A DNA stretch of 18,355 bases from Russula earlei (GCA_025769875.1 JAGFNK010000923.1:1-18355); one strand, 5' to 3'. Counted from the first letter of the stretch, positions 1 to 9,737 are shown. The notes: a model not told the origin generated them from the letters alone. Numbers and translations are program-made.

Positions 1-1221
1 TCGTTTCTATACTGATCGACGATTATGTATCTTACACGCTCAGGATATTGCTGTACTAGCATTTACCCCGAACGTCGAACAGCACTCTTCATTTGAAAGT
101 TCACACATAGATGGCTTGTTTTGCAAGTCCATTTTGTTGTTTGGCAACTCCGATCCGGCACGATCCAAAACAAACCTTGAGGGCCAATAGTAAGGATACT
201 AGCAGTCGCCGCGTGCAGCATGGGCTCGTGCTAGATTGGGATTGTTTTATGTTCGGGCTCAGTCATGCATTGTTTGTGAAATCATAGTGACGATTTGAGC
301 ATATCCCCGTCGACTAGTGATGACGGCTTGCGTGCGTTTCGTGCATGATTCACGGCCTTGCAACGGCCTCTGTGAGCTGTTTATTCACTGGCATCCCGAT
401 TTAATGTGTTCTATTCTCCATAGCCCATCCCCTGCTGTGCACAGGCTTTGGATATGATGTCACTGCATTGTAAGTGAATAGGGAATGTCCGAAAGCACTT
501 ATCTGGTAGAGAACTTTATGTCAGACTTTTTTCCGGAAAGTCCTCAATTTCACAGGGAGGAAATGGAAAAACTTTTGGAGTGAACTGAGGATAGCCAAGT
601 GGAGGTCATCCACAGTAAAGTGTGCCATTGTTTCCCCCTTCCTGGCTTACAATAAATGTTATGTCATTCAATTCATTTTTAGCCTTTGCTAATGATGGAT
701 TTACTATGTTTTAGTCATATCTGCTATTCTGATGTCATTCTAACCTATAACCATAGATTGTCACCGCATGCTCTAGGCCTGTCTAGTAGGTGTAATTGTG
801 TAGATGTGGTAAATGACAATTCATAACAAGATGCTAAAAATGCCAATCTAATGTTCAACTAAAAGCATAAACCTTCAACATGACATCTGTAATGATGATG
901 AGAATCCATCAAAAATTTCCTCCAAAAAGCAAATAAGCTAACATATTGATACCTACACCAAATTTAAACCATACAGGCATCACTGGTTTGCTTTACAGTA
1001 CTTGTACAATAAACGTCTGATTGCCCAGTGAATGACTAAGTACTCGAGTTGCATGGTTAATGCATAATTCTCCCAGCCAGAAGTGATTAGGATCAGGTGC
1101 CCAAAATGATTTAATTTTTGACCTTCGACTAAAAATGCAATACTGTCATGAGTATTACCACTACCACGACAAGTTGGGGACTTGATTGTTGGTCAAAGAG
1201 TCATGAAAAAAGCAGTGGACG
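1..1221. other. Left-edge stretch with no recognisable gene
   Basis: No open frame of useful length starts before about position 1148, and the short plus-strand frame there is antisense to the end of the transporter gene. The base composition is more A/T-rich than in the genes, especially at 640-1000. I see no tRNA cloverleaf, transposase or long terminal repeat. It most likely holds the 3' flank of the minus-strand transporter and part of a spacer. The 3' UTR of a gene lying off the left edge is also possible. Confidence 0.5.
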
Positions 1222-2437
1222 TTATGGCGGCACCAAGAGGCTTCCAGTGATAACGGCAGTCAACCATGTCGCGACCGAAGTGATGTCGGCAGCAGTCGCG
1301 AGCGCCCGACCGAAGTTTACCCAATCCGGGACCAGCTACATGGCCCAAAAATGGTTGTCAGCAGCTGTCCAGGCAGAGTACAGCAGCGGCAGCCACGATC
1401 GGGGAGAAGCTTCCGCACCGCCGAGACTTACGACAGATACCCGTGATTCCCCACCCGATCCCAAACAATGCCGATCCGGCCAACAACTCCGCGTTGACGC
1501 TCGTCTTCCCCTCCATGCGCATTGACCCAACGCGATAAAGTAAGGAGGCGAGAGGGACGGCGCCGACGGCGAGATATACGAGCGATGGGTCAAACGCGGG
1601 GTGAGCCGGGGTCACCAGGAACCCGAGTACACGCCGAGGGTCGGAGAGATTGGACAGGCGCAATCCCAAGGCGAATGCAAACGCGGAGGAGAACGCAACG
1701 ACCTGGCGCAAGCGCGAGCCTGCGCCCATGACGCCGCGAAGCGAAGAAGGTGAAGCGAGAGCTGCGACGCCACCGACGAGGAATGCAACGCCATGCGTAC
1801 CCAATGAAGGATCCCCTGGCAAGGGTGCGAGCCCGCCGTGGAGAAGGTTCGCGGTGAGCGAGGCGGATACAAAGAATGTCGCAGTTGCGGCGATAGATCT
1901 GGAGGGCGCAAATGTTTGCGTAAGCAATTTGACTGAGCGCGTGACAATGGGAATTGGTTATTGACCTGCGGGGAGAAACGCGATAGCCCAGAAATCATGT
2001 GTCTTGAGAGCAGATGTGTGAAATTTTAAAATCGCCATTTCAAGGGCACAAGAAAGGAACAGGCTTTACCCGGACGTGCAACCGTTAGCCATCTGTGGGC
2101 AATAGGCAAGTCACAAGGTGAGACGAGGTCATGATGCTGGGAGCTATTCTCCGCGCACCTTGGCACCTATTCCGATGAACAGCCCGGATGATACAAGGGA
2201 GAGTGGGGCCAAGTCTCGGATCGTTGGCTTGGAACCCTCGATGACACCAACGAAGATGCCGCCAGTGATGAGGCCAAGCACAGACAAAGTGTCCTCTACA
2301 TTCCCATGTGCTGCGCCATTGATGAATCCAGAGATACCGAAGCTATGGCCGTTAAGGGCTAGGAGAGCGTGCACGGGAAGGGCGAGACCGATGCCACCTA
2401 GAAAAGACTGGAGAGGGGTAGGACCGGGCAAGGTCAT
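1222..2437 (-). CDS. YeeE/YedE-family sulfur-compound membrane transporter, five exons, one apparent frameshift
   Basis: Members of the YeeE/YedE (TsuA-like) family move thiosulfate or related sulfur compounds across membranes. Exons read 2437-2159, 2092-2070, 2002-1970, 1898-1432 and 1335-1222. The first repeat runs from MTLPGPTPLQSFLGGIGLAL through GISGFINGA. The family signature NGCTSGHM is assembled across two introns by a 23-nt exon. The second repeat includes AELLAGSALFGIGWG and the GICPGPGL motif, also joined across a GTAAGT intron. The Cys residues in NGCTSGHM and GICPGP are the usual functional positions of the family. After GPGL the frame slips by one base at a GGG run (plus-strand CCC 1320-1322), and the expected VNFGRALAT continues in the next frame to a TAA at 1222. 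Intron 3 fits only as a GC-AG intron (1969-1899) or with another indel. The family call is firm; the substrate is inferred. Confidence 0.86.
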
Positions 2438-4310
2438 GGGGACGAGACAAGGGGGCGACAGAGGCGTGGGGATGGGGATGAAGGAGGCAAGGACATGATT
2501 CTTTCAGAGAGGAGAGAAGATATAAGACTGCCAGTGACAGTGACAGTACCTGGCCGGGAGTGCGCTCGATTCAATCCCAGATCGTCCACCTTGCTTCTCT
2601 TCTCTCAGAGTGTCGCTTCTAATCACAGATTCTCCCCCCCATTTGGTATCTCGATCAACGCCAGTCAGTGCTTCCCATCTAAATCGGGCAAAATTGATCG
2701 CATATCCTCATTGACGTTTATTTCGTTTCCAAGCCCTCATCCACCTGCCATCCATGCCTGCCACCGGTTGCCACCGTAAAAAAATCCCGACGTGAGTGAA
2801 TCTCGCCAAACAGGGAGACCGTTTCTACATGTTTAAAATACTGAGGTGTGAGGCTCGTCATTCGTCCTAGGTGCGACACTCCCGTTGGCACGGCCGTTGA
2901 CATCGACGCGCCGCGGTGTATGGAGACAACATTCCGCGCGCGTCACTATTTGCGGCGCGACCTGGGGTCTCAAAATAGTCGAAGGATCCGGTCATCAAAT
3001 GCGAATGTGAGGGTGCTAAAAACAACGGTGCCCGTCTATCGCTTAACCAGGGGGAGCGACAACCTTGGTAACTCATCTCATCTGGGGGGGTGGTGTGGGA
3101 CATGATGCCGTTCTTTCGCGCTCAGCGCACACTTGTTATCTTACTCCATTGTACATTCTGCCTTTCAACTCGTTTCGACCACACCTCAGATGACACCCCG
3201 TGCAGAGTCCGTTTGTTGGGTCTATATCGTGAAGCAGGCACGGTCCCATCACAAGGTTGGAACACATCGTTTGGACGGGCTCCCCCCAGACCATCAGCCC
3301 GAGGTAAGCAAAACAACATGTAAAAACATTTGAGAGAAATGTTGGGTGGGATTCCATTGGGTAATTACGGCATCGCTTGGGGGATTCACTCACTCACAGA
3401 GCTCATGTCAGATCAGAGGTGTTCCTGTGTAGCGTTCAGATGGTAGGCTGACACGATTGTCGTCGCAAGGCAAGCAACAAGTGCAGGGAAGACCTGCCGG
3501 CCCACAGGCACCATCGCCAAGGCAATGGGGTGGGGAGTGACAGTGGTGACACAGAGCCAGCCAAGCTGAGCGCGCCTGCATTAGAAGCGCACCCTCTGGG
3601 TACGACAGGCGCGACGACGGGGCGAAAATCAGAACATGGTTGCTGCTGGCAGAATGAGGTAAAGGCACTACGCCTCTGGTAGACGTAACTCGGCCGCCGA
3701 GCGAAGCGGTGGGTGGATGCACCTTGGCGTACACCTCGGTCTCTGTAGATGGCAGCGACATTGTCCCAGGCCGCGGCAACTGAAGGGTCGTGATCGTGAT
3801 AATCGGGCAACGTTGGCGGAGCACGTCTGGCGAAGGACGTTCAGCTGCATGGGGTTGCCGTTACAATGCAGCGAGCGTGGGTAGCATTTGACAGGGAGAC
3901 TTGTGGCGCACTGGGACCGTGACCCAGCGCCCAGGTTCGGTTCCTTTTCTCGGGGTTGTGTTCTGTCATACCTCATTGGTCATACATGGCTTGATCATTC
4001 ATTCGAGTGCATCGGACAGATAGGAGGTACCGTTCGTGATTGTCAGCCGCCGGCGCTTGAACAAAATAGCATAAGGAGTAACTAGATCGACGGTCCATAT
4101 CGTAGCATACACGAAAAAAGGGTGAGGTAGTCCTGTCATAAACGTTCGTTTCGTCTACGTGTTTGATGTGTCTGAGCAGGTTACAGGCCTCAGCTAGGAA
4201 CCAGACCCAGGAAGGTTGAGGCCAATTTGTTTTGCTAGATTCTGTTCAGAGCGAAGATCGTCAACTGTTCAAGGAGCTAACGACGGAATCACGAGTAACG
4301 GACCTCTATG
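2438..4310. other. 1.9 kb stretch without a supported gene
   Basis: Several overlapping frames of 60-140 codons exist on both strands, but none has a recognisable domain, a consistent exon chain or protein-like composition. A minus-strand frame near 3810-3700 looks briefly protein-like but dissolves after about 40 codons, and I cannot extend it with splice sites. The right part carries the 3' flank of the LEA2-like gene and the left part the promoter of the transporter gene. A fast-evolving or single-species gene cannot be excluded. Confidence 0.4.
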
Positions 4311-5565
4311 TCAGTCGCGGAGAGGGGACAGGCAAAACGAAATTGGGTTGCTGATAGTTGGTGAGATCGTGATGAAGAAAACCCTCACGCTGACACTGAT
4401 TTTGTAACGGACGGTCAAGTCCAGCTGCGGAGAGGGGAGGCATTTGGTGGCGAGATCGCTTATAATAGCAAAGCTTGGGTCGATCGACGTGGTGTAGTCG
4501 AGAGTGAATGGGAACGTGAAGTTGGTGTTGGCGTGCGCCGGCAAGTCCACGTTACTGATCGTTCCGTTGCCGATGTGAGTGTTGTTGATAGGGTAGATGA
4601 TCTACATCCGCATCAGCCTACAGACGCCCGAGAACTGTCAGGTCTCACGTCTGCAAATACACTCGTGATCTTGACCGAGAAAAAATTTGGGTTCATGACC
4701 CTGAAGACCACAAGTCAAGACTGATGCGTGGGGGATTTCGAAATACATACTCGATAGGGAGGCCCAAATCTATTTGAATCCCGTCCGTCAAGGCATTAAT
4801 GCCCTTGGCAACAACTGGCGACTAAAAACAGGTTGACATCAGCCTTGGCCTGGTTCCGTGGGTGCGATGCAAACTCACAGAGTTGTTATCGCCTCCGATG
4901 ATGATATTTGGGGGTTGAATCCACTTGGAGTGACAATGAGCCGAATATTAGGCGGCAAGGCCAAGCGGACGCACCAATGCGAGACAAAGGACGATGATGG
5001 CGATGAGGAACAGCGTAATAAGCACGGTGCAAAAGAAGAAGCGACAGATACATCTCGGCCTGCTTCCCTGGAGTGCGCGGTCATAAACGTGCGACAACTT
5101 TCCATGCGAACGAATGGCCCCCCGCTTGTACGTACCTGTGTCCAAAGACGGCGACCTTGCTGGTACCTCCATGCTCGAAGATTCCGGGCACTCCTATGTC
5201 AAGAGTTCATCAGCAAGTCCATAGGCGATGCAGAGCATCGGCGATGCAGAGCATCGGCGATGCACGCACATCGGTCTCCGAGGAGCGGGAGTGGGCTCGT
5301 TAGGGTAGAAGGCCGTCTCCTTAGACGTGGGCCCAAGTGGCTCCGTCGACTGTCCTCGAGGGAATGAGTAACTCGGTTCATCCATGTACGGCTCTGATTC
5401 GGGTTCTGGTTCTTGGTATCCACTCAGTCGGTAGGTGTCCTGCGGGAGTGGCGCGTTGCCCGCACCGAAGTGTGTTGGGTCATTGTATACTCCGTGTTGC
5501 GCACTGTCGCCATAATATTGATGGGAACCTCCGACAGGATAAGCAGACATGAGAGGACGGGGCAC
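4311..5565 (-). CDS. Single-pass membrane protein with an LEA2-like extracytoplasmic domain, seven exons
   Basis: Exons read 5565-5270, 5193-5136, 5067-4975, 4923-4879, 4821-4751, 4700-4649 and 4601-4311, all phase-consistent, giving about 301 residues. Residues 1-100 are Tyr/Pro/Gly-rich and disordered. A basic stretch (RPRCICR) precedes one hydrophobic segment at about 127-149 (FFFCTVLITLFLIAIIVLCL). The rest is an LEA2/NDR1-HIN1-like beta domain with the landmarks WIQPPNIIIG, VMNPNFFSVKI, IYPINNTHIGNGTI and ANTNFTFPFTLDYT. The inferred topology is N-terminus inside and LEA2 domain outside. Such proteins are common and uncharacterised in basidiomycetes. The last residues are probably mis-framed: after NPIS a TTTT run (plus strand 4334-4337) moves the frame away from the expected FACPLSATDIE ending at 4289. 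An ATG five codons inside (5550) is an alternative start. Intron 1 carries a small tandem repeat. Confidence 0.82.
5224..5263. repeat. 2.5 copies of a 16-bp palindromic tandem repeat
   Basis: The unit ggcgatgcagagcatc is present twice in full (5224-5239, 5240-5255) and then half (5256-5263). Each unit contains the inverted repeat gatgc-aga-gcatc. It lies wholly inside intron 1 (5269-5194) of the LEA2-like gene, so copy-number change would not alter the protein, though the hairpins could affect splicing. Confidence 0.85.
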
Positions 5566-6277
5566 AAGAGATGGTTAGAAACAGGCGTGGCCGACTGGAT
5601 TGCGCAGCCTAGGCCAGGCTGCGCCATGCTTACAGCCTGAGGTAAACCCGAACAAACAGCGCTGACCAGAATCGGCCGTGGTTGTGTTGTGTTGTGTTGT
5701 TGTCGCGACGTCGCTCGCACGCACAGCGATCTTGATCGATCACTGCAATCAGTTTCATAACGACCCGACTCGCTAGGCTCCCTACGCACGATTCGGCTTT
5801 CCCAGGTTCAGTTGGCAGTCGCCGTGATGATTGACCTCTCTGGTCTCTGGAATGCCTTCCCAGCATGCAGTTAGGAACCTCATCCACTCGCATTATGCCT
5901 GCCCGAGCCAGTTCGATAACTTCGAGACATGTAGTACAGACTTTTACAAACGACAAATGCGCCGGGAACCTATATTCCAACTTTGAACAATGGAATGATG
6001 TGAGTACGACGGGAAATCAGACAATGCCGCTTCTCGTCAAAGACCCCTGATCGGGTGGGAGAGACGACGCAAACCAGATGTTGCTCGGCATGACAGCTCC
6101 CCTTGGTTTGAAGTGGTGATATTCCTACGCATAGCAAAAGTTTCGTAGGAACAGGGCATCAATCCTTTAAATACGAAAGACATGGAAACCTAATAGTGCC
6201 CTCAGCAGCTCTGGAGAAGACTTGGAAATGCAGCTTAGCCCATCCTTGTACCAGAAAAGAATGGGGCTCTCTGTCCG
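5566..6277. other. Spacer: LEA2 gene promoter side and RING gene 3' flank
   Basis: About 700 bases lie between the start of the LEA2-like gene and the stop of the RING gene, both on the minus strand, so the interval should hold the promoter of the former and the terminator of the latter. Open frames here lack recognisable domains. A pentanucleotide repeat is present at 5681-5700. No further gene is supported. Confidence 0.5.
5681..5700. repeat. (GTTGT)4 microsatellite
   Basis: Four perfect GTTGT units, followed at once by tgtcgcgac, which holds the 8-bp palindrome gtcgcgac (5702-5709). It sits about 115 bases upstream of the LEA2-like start codon, that is, inside its likely promoter or 5' UTR. 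No function is known. Confidence 0.85.
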
Positions 6278-7736
6278 CTATGTAAGGCAGGGGGTAGAGG
6301 TACCAGCGCCAGATTGAACGCGAGACCCGGCAGAATTGGTGGCTGGAACAAAGCGCCTTGAGTCGGGAGTCTGAGGGACGAAGCGTGACTTGGCGCTTGA
6401 GGGAGTGTGAGAGGTCGATGCTCGAGGAGTGAAGCGGTTAGAAGCATCTGGGGCCGTGCGATGAGATGCGGTCGATACAAACGCAGCGTCAGGTAATAGT
6501 TGTTGTGCTTGGCTGATGTCGCCCTGATCGCCGCGCGCATGGGAAGACATCCTGTGGGTAGTACCAACAGATGGGAACGCCCTGGCAGCGTTTTCACGGT
6601 CCACGGGGGGAGGTGGCGGCATCAAGTGTGGATTCGACGTTCCCTTGTGAGGCCCAAAAACACCTGATTGTCGTGGGGTGTGTGAGGAGTCATACGCGAA
6701 CTGCCTGCGAGTTGAACATTCAGGTTCAATGGTAAGCACAGTCATCGCTCTTTCAATCAAAACATACTGCAATCGACTGGATTGTGGCCGGCCCGGTTGC
6801 AACGAGTCCCTCAAATTTGCGCTAGTCGTCTGAGAAAATCTTTGGCCGAGCGCGGCTGGCGGATGATCGGCTGGTAAGGTTAGTCGGTTTGGCCCCAGAG
6901 GAGTGATTACTGAGCGAGGGCTCGACAGGTTCCTTGAATCGCTGCTATATTTCATTACGATAATAAGCATGATAAGCCCCAAACCCCGAGGAAGCTCACT
7001 TGTATGCGTCTATCCTTCGACGTTTGCCACTAGAATTGGTAGCAGTGTAGGACCTGTTGCCATCCAAACCAGCGTATAATCGTAGTTGCTCGTTTTCTGT
7101 ACGAAGATCCTCGACGATTCTTCAAATACGTCAAATATGAGCCGATTCGGTGCACAGACTCTGCGTACTTCCTTAAGCCCTTCAGTTCTTCGCGCTCTTG
7201 CTTAACACGAAGGAGGACATCCCTTTGTTGGGTGATCTTTTCTCGAAGAAATCGGATAAGTGACATTAACATATCTTGTTGGAACTGAAAACCCTCAGCC
7301 ACGGAACAGTAGAGAACGGTGGATTCACCTGCCTTGATGGAGTAAGTGATTGTGTCCATCGAATGAGGTACAGAGCAAAACCAGTTGGACATTGGATTAT
7401 CCAGCTTTCATAGGCTTTTCAGTTACTTGTCCAGGCGTCAATAGGGGGCAAGAGGCGTACGTCACGCTGAAGTGGTATCATTTGTATCCGCTGAGCACCG
7501 CATTCACAACACGACTGATCAGCATCTGAGCCAGACTCTTGTATGCTCGTACGAACGCCGTTGATTGACAACTACATACTCAGATGCAAGTTGCATATAA
7601 CATGCCCGCATTCGGTAAGCCAAAATGGGACTTGCGGGGGGACTGAGGGACCCGAAGAGAATGGAAGATGACATTTCGAGCAAGTGACAAATTCCCAGAT
7701 ATCGGGGTCAGCGGACGAGGATGAGACGTGAGACAT
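6278..7736 (-). CDS. Zip3/RNF212/HEI10-type RING protein (meiotic crossover E3 ligase), seven exons
   Basis: Proteins of this family are SUMO or ubiquitin E3 ligases on the synaptonemal complex that select sites for meiotic crossover. Exons read 7736-7580, 7525-7461, 7404-7333, 7284-7169, 7119-7000, 6944-6768 and 6704-6278, giving about 377 residues with all phases agreeing. The RING is at residues 19-61: Cys19-x2-Cys22, then LTECGHVICNLH with Cys43, His45, Cys48 and His51, then Cys58-x2-Cys61. It is followed by IPLQRD, PMSNWF and a coiled coil from FQQDMLMSLIRF through IVEDLRTENEQLRL. The tail is Ser/Pro-rich and disordered, as in the family (RFVPQTPDSRRFVPAT near the end). The ATG at 7736 is chosen because MSHVSSSSADPDIWEF leads directly into the RING. 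Intron 3 (7332-7285) needs a GC donor, AAG|GCAGGT; kept in, it would add 16 residues in frame. The fold is sure; Zip3 versus HEI10 assignment is not. Confidence 0.86.
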
Positions 7737-8694
7737 TCCGACACGGGTGGCAAGTGGTGGGGAGCACGACAAGAACGTTCACGTCATGTGACACACGATA
7801 TGCGTCAGAAATACTCTCGTACCCTGCCCTGCTGGCCAGTTCTGAGCTACATCCGTGTCCATGACCCGCATTTTCGACTTCGTCAAAGACAGAAATAGTC
7901 CGTACGACCCCAAAGCCAAGGCTCGCAAACAACGCGATGCTCTGCGCGTTTGCCGCACCGATGCGGGCAACGAAAGACTCTTTCCCTACCCCGAGCTTGT
8001 CGCACGCGTAGGACAGGAGTAGGACAAGCGCCCCGTGCGCGCGCCGTTGTCCGCGGTACGCGGGCTCTGCGTTGGTTGCTTGTTAAGGACAGGTTGAGAG
8101 ATTGGCGCAGCACAAACCGGCTATCATCACTTCGCACTCGACTTCGAACTCGGGGTCCTCGCGCGAGTGTTTGAAGAAGAGATTGACGTCGCCGATCATG
8201 GGGAGCGCTCTGATATCCTCATAAGCGAGCCCGAGGTCGCTCGGTGTGGGCTCCAGCGGACGCGCGAGGATGATGAATGTAAGCTCTGTAATGTGTACGA
8301 AAACCTGGTGAGGTTTGGAGGGGAATAAGTGTAGCTACGCACTGTCCTCGTCCTCCTGCCAACTTCCTGTTCACCATATCCCGATTGGCCATAGGTCTGA
8401 ACAGGGAGCGGCGTCAGGAAGCTCACGTTGCATTGCATACTCCTGCTCTAGCGTGAGCTCCTCACTCGCCGTGAGCGCACGTAGTTCTGCGCTCTGCATC
8501 CAGGCGTGGTATCTCTGTCGTGATTCCGAAGAATGAGTGAAACGTTATCTGTTGGCGATGGGAACAACGGACCTCAACATGCTCTGTACTGAGGGGGAGT
8601 CGGCTACCAAGCGAATCCCAGTATGAATTACATACCGATAGGGAACTAGGGCGACGGTGTCGCCGATGAGTGCCGTATGTGCGTTCACTCTCAT
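7708..8694 (-). CDS. NAT9: NAT9-type GNAT N-acetyltransferase, six exons including 16-nt and 24-nt micro-exons
   Basis: NAT9 homologues are GNAT-fold acetyltransferases that use acetyl-CoA; animal NAT9 is linked to microtubule stability. Exons read 8694-8636, 8588-8573, 8514-8427, 8366-8343, 8285-8118 and 8066-7708. Landmarks in order are MRVNAHTALIGDTVALVPYR, TEHVE (16-nt exon), RYHAWMQ, LTASEELTLEQEYAMQ, SWQEDEDK (24-nt exon plus flanks), LTFIILA, MIGDVNLFF, ECEVMIAEPAYRG and SIALFASLGFGVV. These match NAT9 along its length. The acetyl-CoA loop reads RGQRRA at residues 123-128, where the family has Gly at the fourth position. After VFDEVE, a run of four A in the coding strand (plus-strand T 7871-7874) appears one base too long: removing one would give EMR and a stop at 7779. 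As written, the frame runs to 7708 and overlaps the RING gene start. Confidence 0.9.
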
Positions 8695-8736
8695 CGTTGC
8701 ATACGAGAAAAAGTTGCATTTAATTTACATTTTATC

Positions 8737-8767
8737 GATAACTGTTATCAGCCATATATAGTATAGA
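8737..8767 (-). promoter_or_regulatory. Possible NAT9 promoter: GATAAC palindrome next to a TATA-like tract
   Basis: The sequence gataac-t-gttatc at 8737-8749 is a perfect 6-bp inverted repeat with a one-base spacer and contains a GATA core on each strand. Just beyond it, catatata (8753-8760) reads as TATATATG on the minus strand. The tract lies about 45-70 bases upstream of the NAT9 ATG, a plausible core-promoter position. A fungal GATA-factor site is an inference from sequence alone. Confidence 0.3.
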
Positions 8768-9036
8768 CCTTACTGTTAATGCAGTAATTTGTGTCGTAGC
8801 ACGTTTTGACCGCGTTAGGGGCGCAAATTGCTAGCTGACCAGAAGCAAGATGGGGACATCTTGAAAAGCCTATTCATGATATGGCCCGCTTCCGAGTCTG
8901 CGCCGCAATTGTAGGCGGCTCCCATATAGTAGACCTATACAAGGCCGGCACCCATCTCGCCTCGGGCGCGGAGTGCCGACCACGCCTGTCAACCATTCCT
9001 TTTAACTTGCTTGCCGCGAAAACGGCTGCAAAGTAA

Positions 9037-9260
9037 ATGGCTCGCCACGCTGCACTCCCCACTCTGGTCCCGCTATACTCCCGCACGGCTGGCGCGCGAA
9101 CGAGATCTCGTGGTCGCGCTTCTTGCGCACACAGATCTTCACGCCCGACAAGCTAACAACCAACATCGTCGCCAGCGTAGGGCTGTTCATAGGTAGGATA
9201 TCTGTCGTGCATTGATGGGGAGGAGCCGTTTCGTGCCAGTCTAGAAAAAGGATGCGGGTG

Positions 9261-9301
<41 letters not shown>

Positions 9302-9375
9302 ACGGTGGCACGAAATGCCGTACCAAACATGAGAGGGAACAGCAGGCGCGTATTACAGCCGTCGTCGCATTCTAA
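9037..9375 (+). CDS. Tentative tiny tail-anchored membrane protein, two exons
   Basis: Exon 1 (9037-9192) begins MARHAALPTLVPLYSRT, then must change frame near 9090-9093 to read WRANEISWSRFLRTQ and IFTPDKLTTNIVASVGLFI. Splicing a GT-AG intron (9193-9358) adds AVVAF and a TAA at 9375, leaving a hydrophobic C-terminal helix of about 16 residues. The layout (about 55 residues, basic/aromatic middle, C-terminal membrane anchor) recalls small mitochondrial outer-membrane TOM subunits of fungi, but I cannot name the family. It is divergent from NAT9. Evidence against it is the required one-base correction. The poly-G tract lies inside the proposed intron. Confidence 0.3.
9229..9315. repeat. Ten-base inverted repeat enclosing the poly-G run
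   Basis: tttcgtgcca (9229-9238) and tggcacgaaa (9306-9315) are perfect reverse complements, and nearby bases extend the match imperfectly. The 67-base interval between them contains the 39-base poly-G. In RNA or single-stranded DNA this would put a G-run in a hairpin loop. It falls inside the proposed intron of the tiny plus-strand gene. Confidence 0.75.
9262..9300 (+). repeat. 39-base uninterrupted poly-G run
   Basis: Thirty-nine consecutive G bases follow cgggtgc. Such a length is rare in fungal genomes, can fold into G-quadruplexes and is a classic site of polymerase slippage or assembly error, so the true length is uncertain. Confidence 0.95.
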
Positions 9376-9737
9376 TTTTCTTTCAGTTTTTAAATGACTC
9401 TCCAAGTTCCACAGCCAACCTTAGCACCGAACGCCAGCGCCTACGAGAACCTGATCTGGCAATCAATCACTTAGCGGGATCCGACATACTAGCGGAAGCA
9501 CCTCTCCCCAACAGTCACGACGGACAAAGACGTAAGCGCGGTAACGACGCCTACCTCACAGCGTAGCCCCCTACTCTCAGCGAGACCGACTCAGCCGTAC
9601 GCCTTCAGTCATTGGTCATGCAGCGCGGCCACTTCAAGTTTGTCCTCTCCATTGTCGTTCGCACCCCAATGGCCCGCACAGACCATGCCCGTGGTCTCTG
9701 TTCTGTCGACACCATAACAAGCGTGATGACATGTGGA
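9376..9737. other. Spacer between the tiny plus-strand gene and the membrane-protein stop
   Basis: This 360-base interval separates two converging genes and should hold both 3' ends. I see no conserved frame or RNA gene in it. Confidence 0.5.

Noticed and set aside
3090..3400. Possible exon ending at a GTAAGC donor near 3305
   Set aside because: No matching downstream acceptor or conserved protein was found; single donor-like strings are common by chance.
3408..3976. Possible minus-strand gene
   Set aside because: Three overlapping frames share the interval, none with a domain or consistent splice sites; kept as unannotated space.
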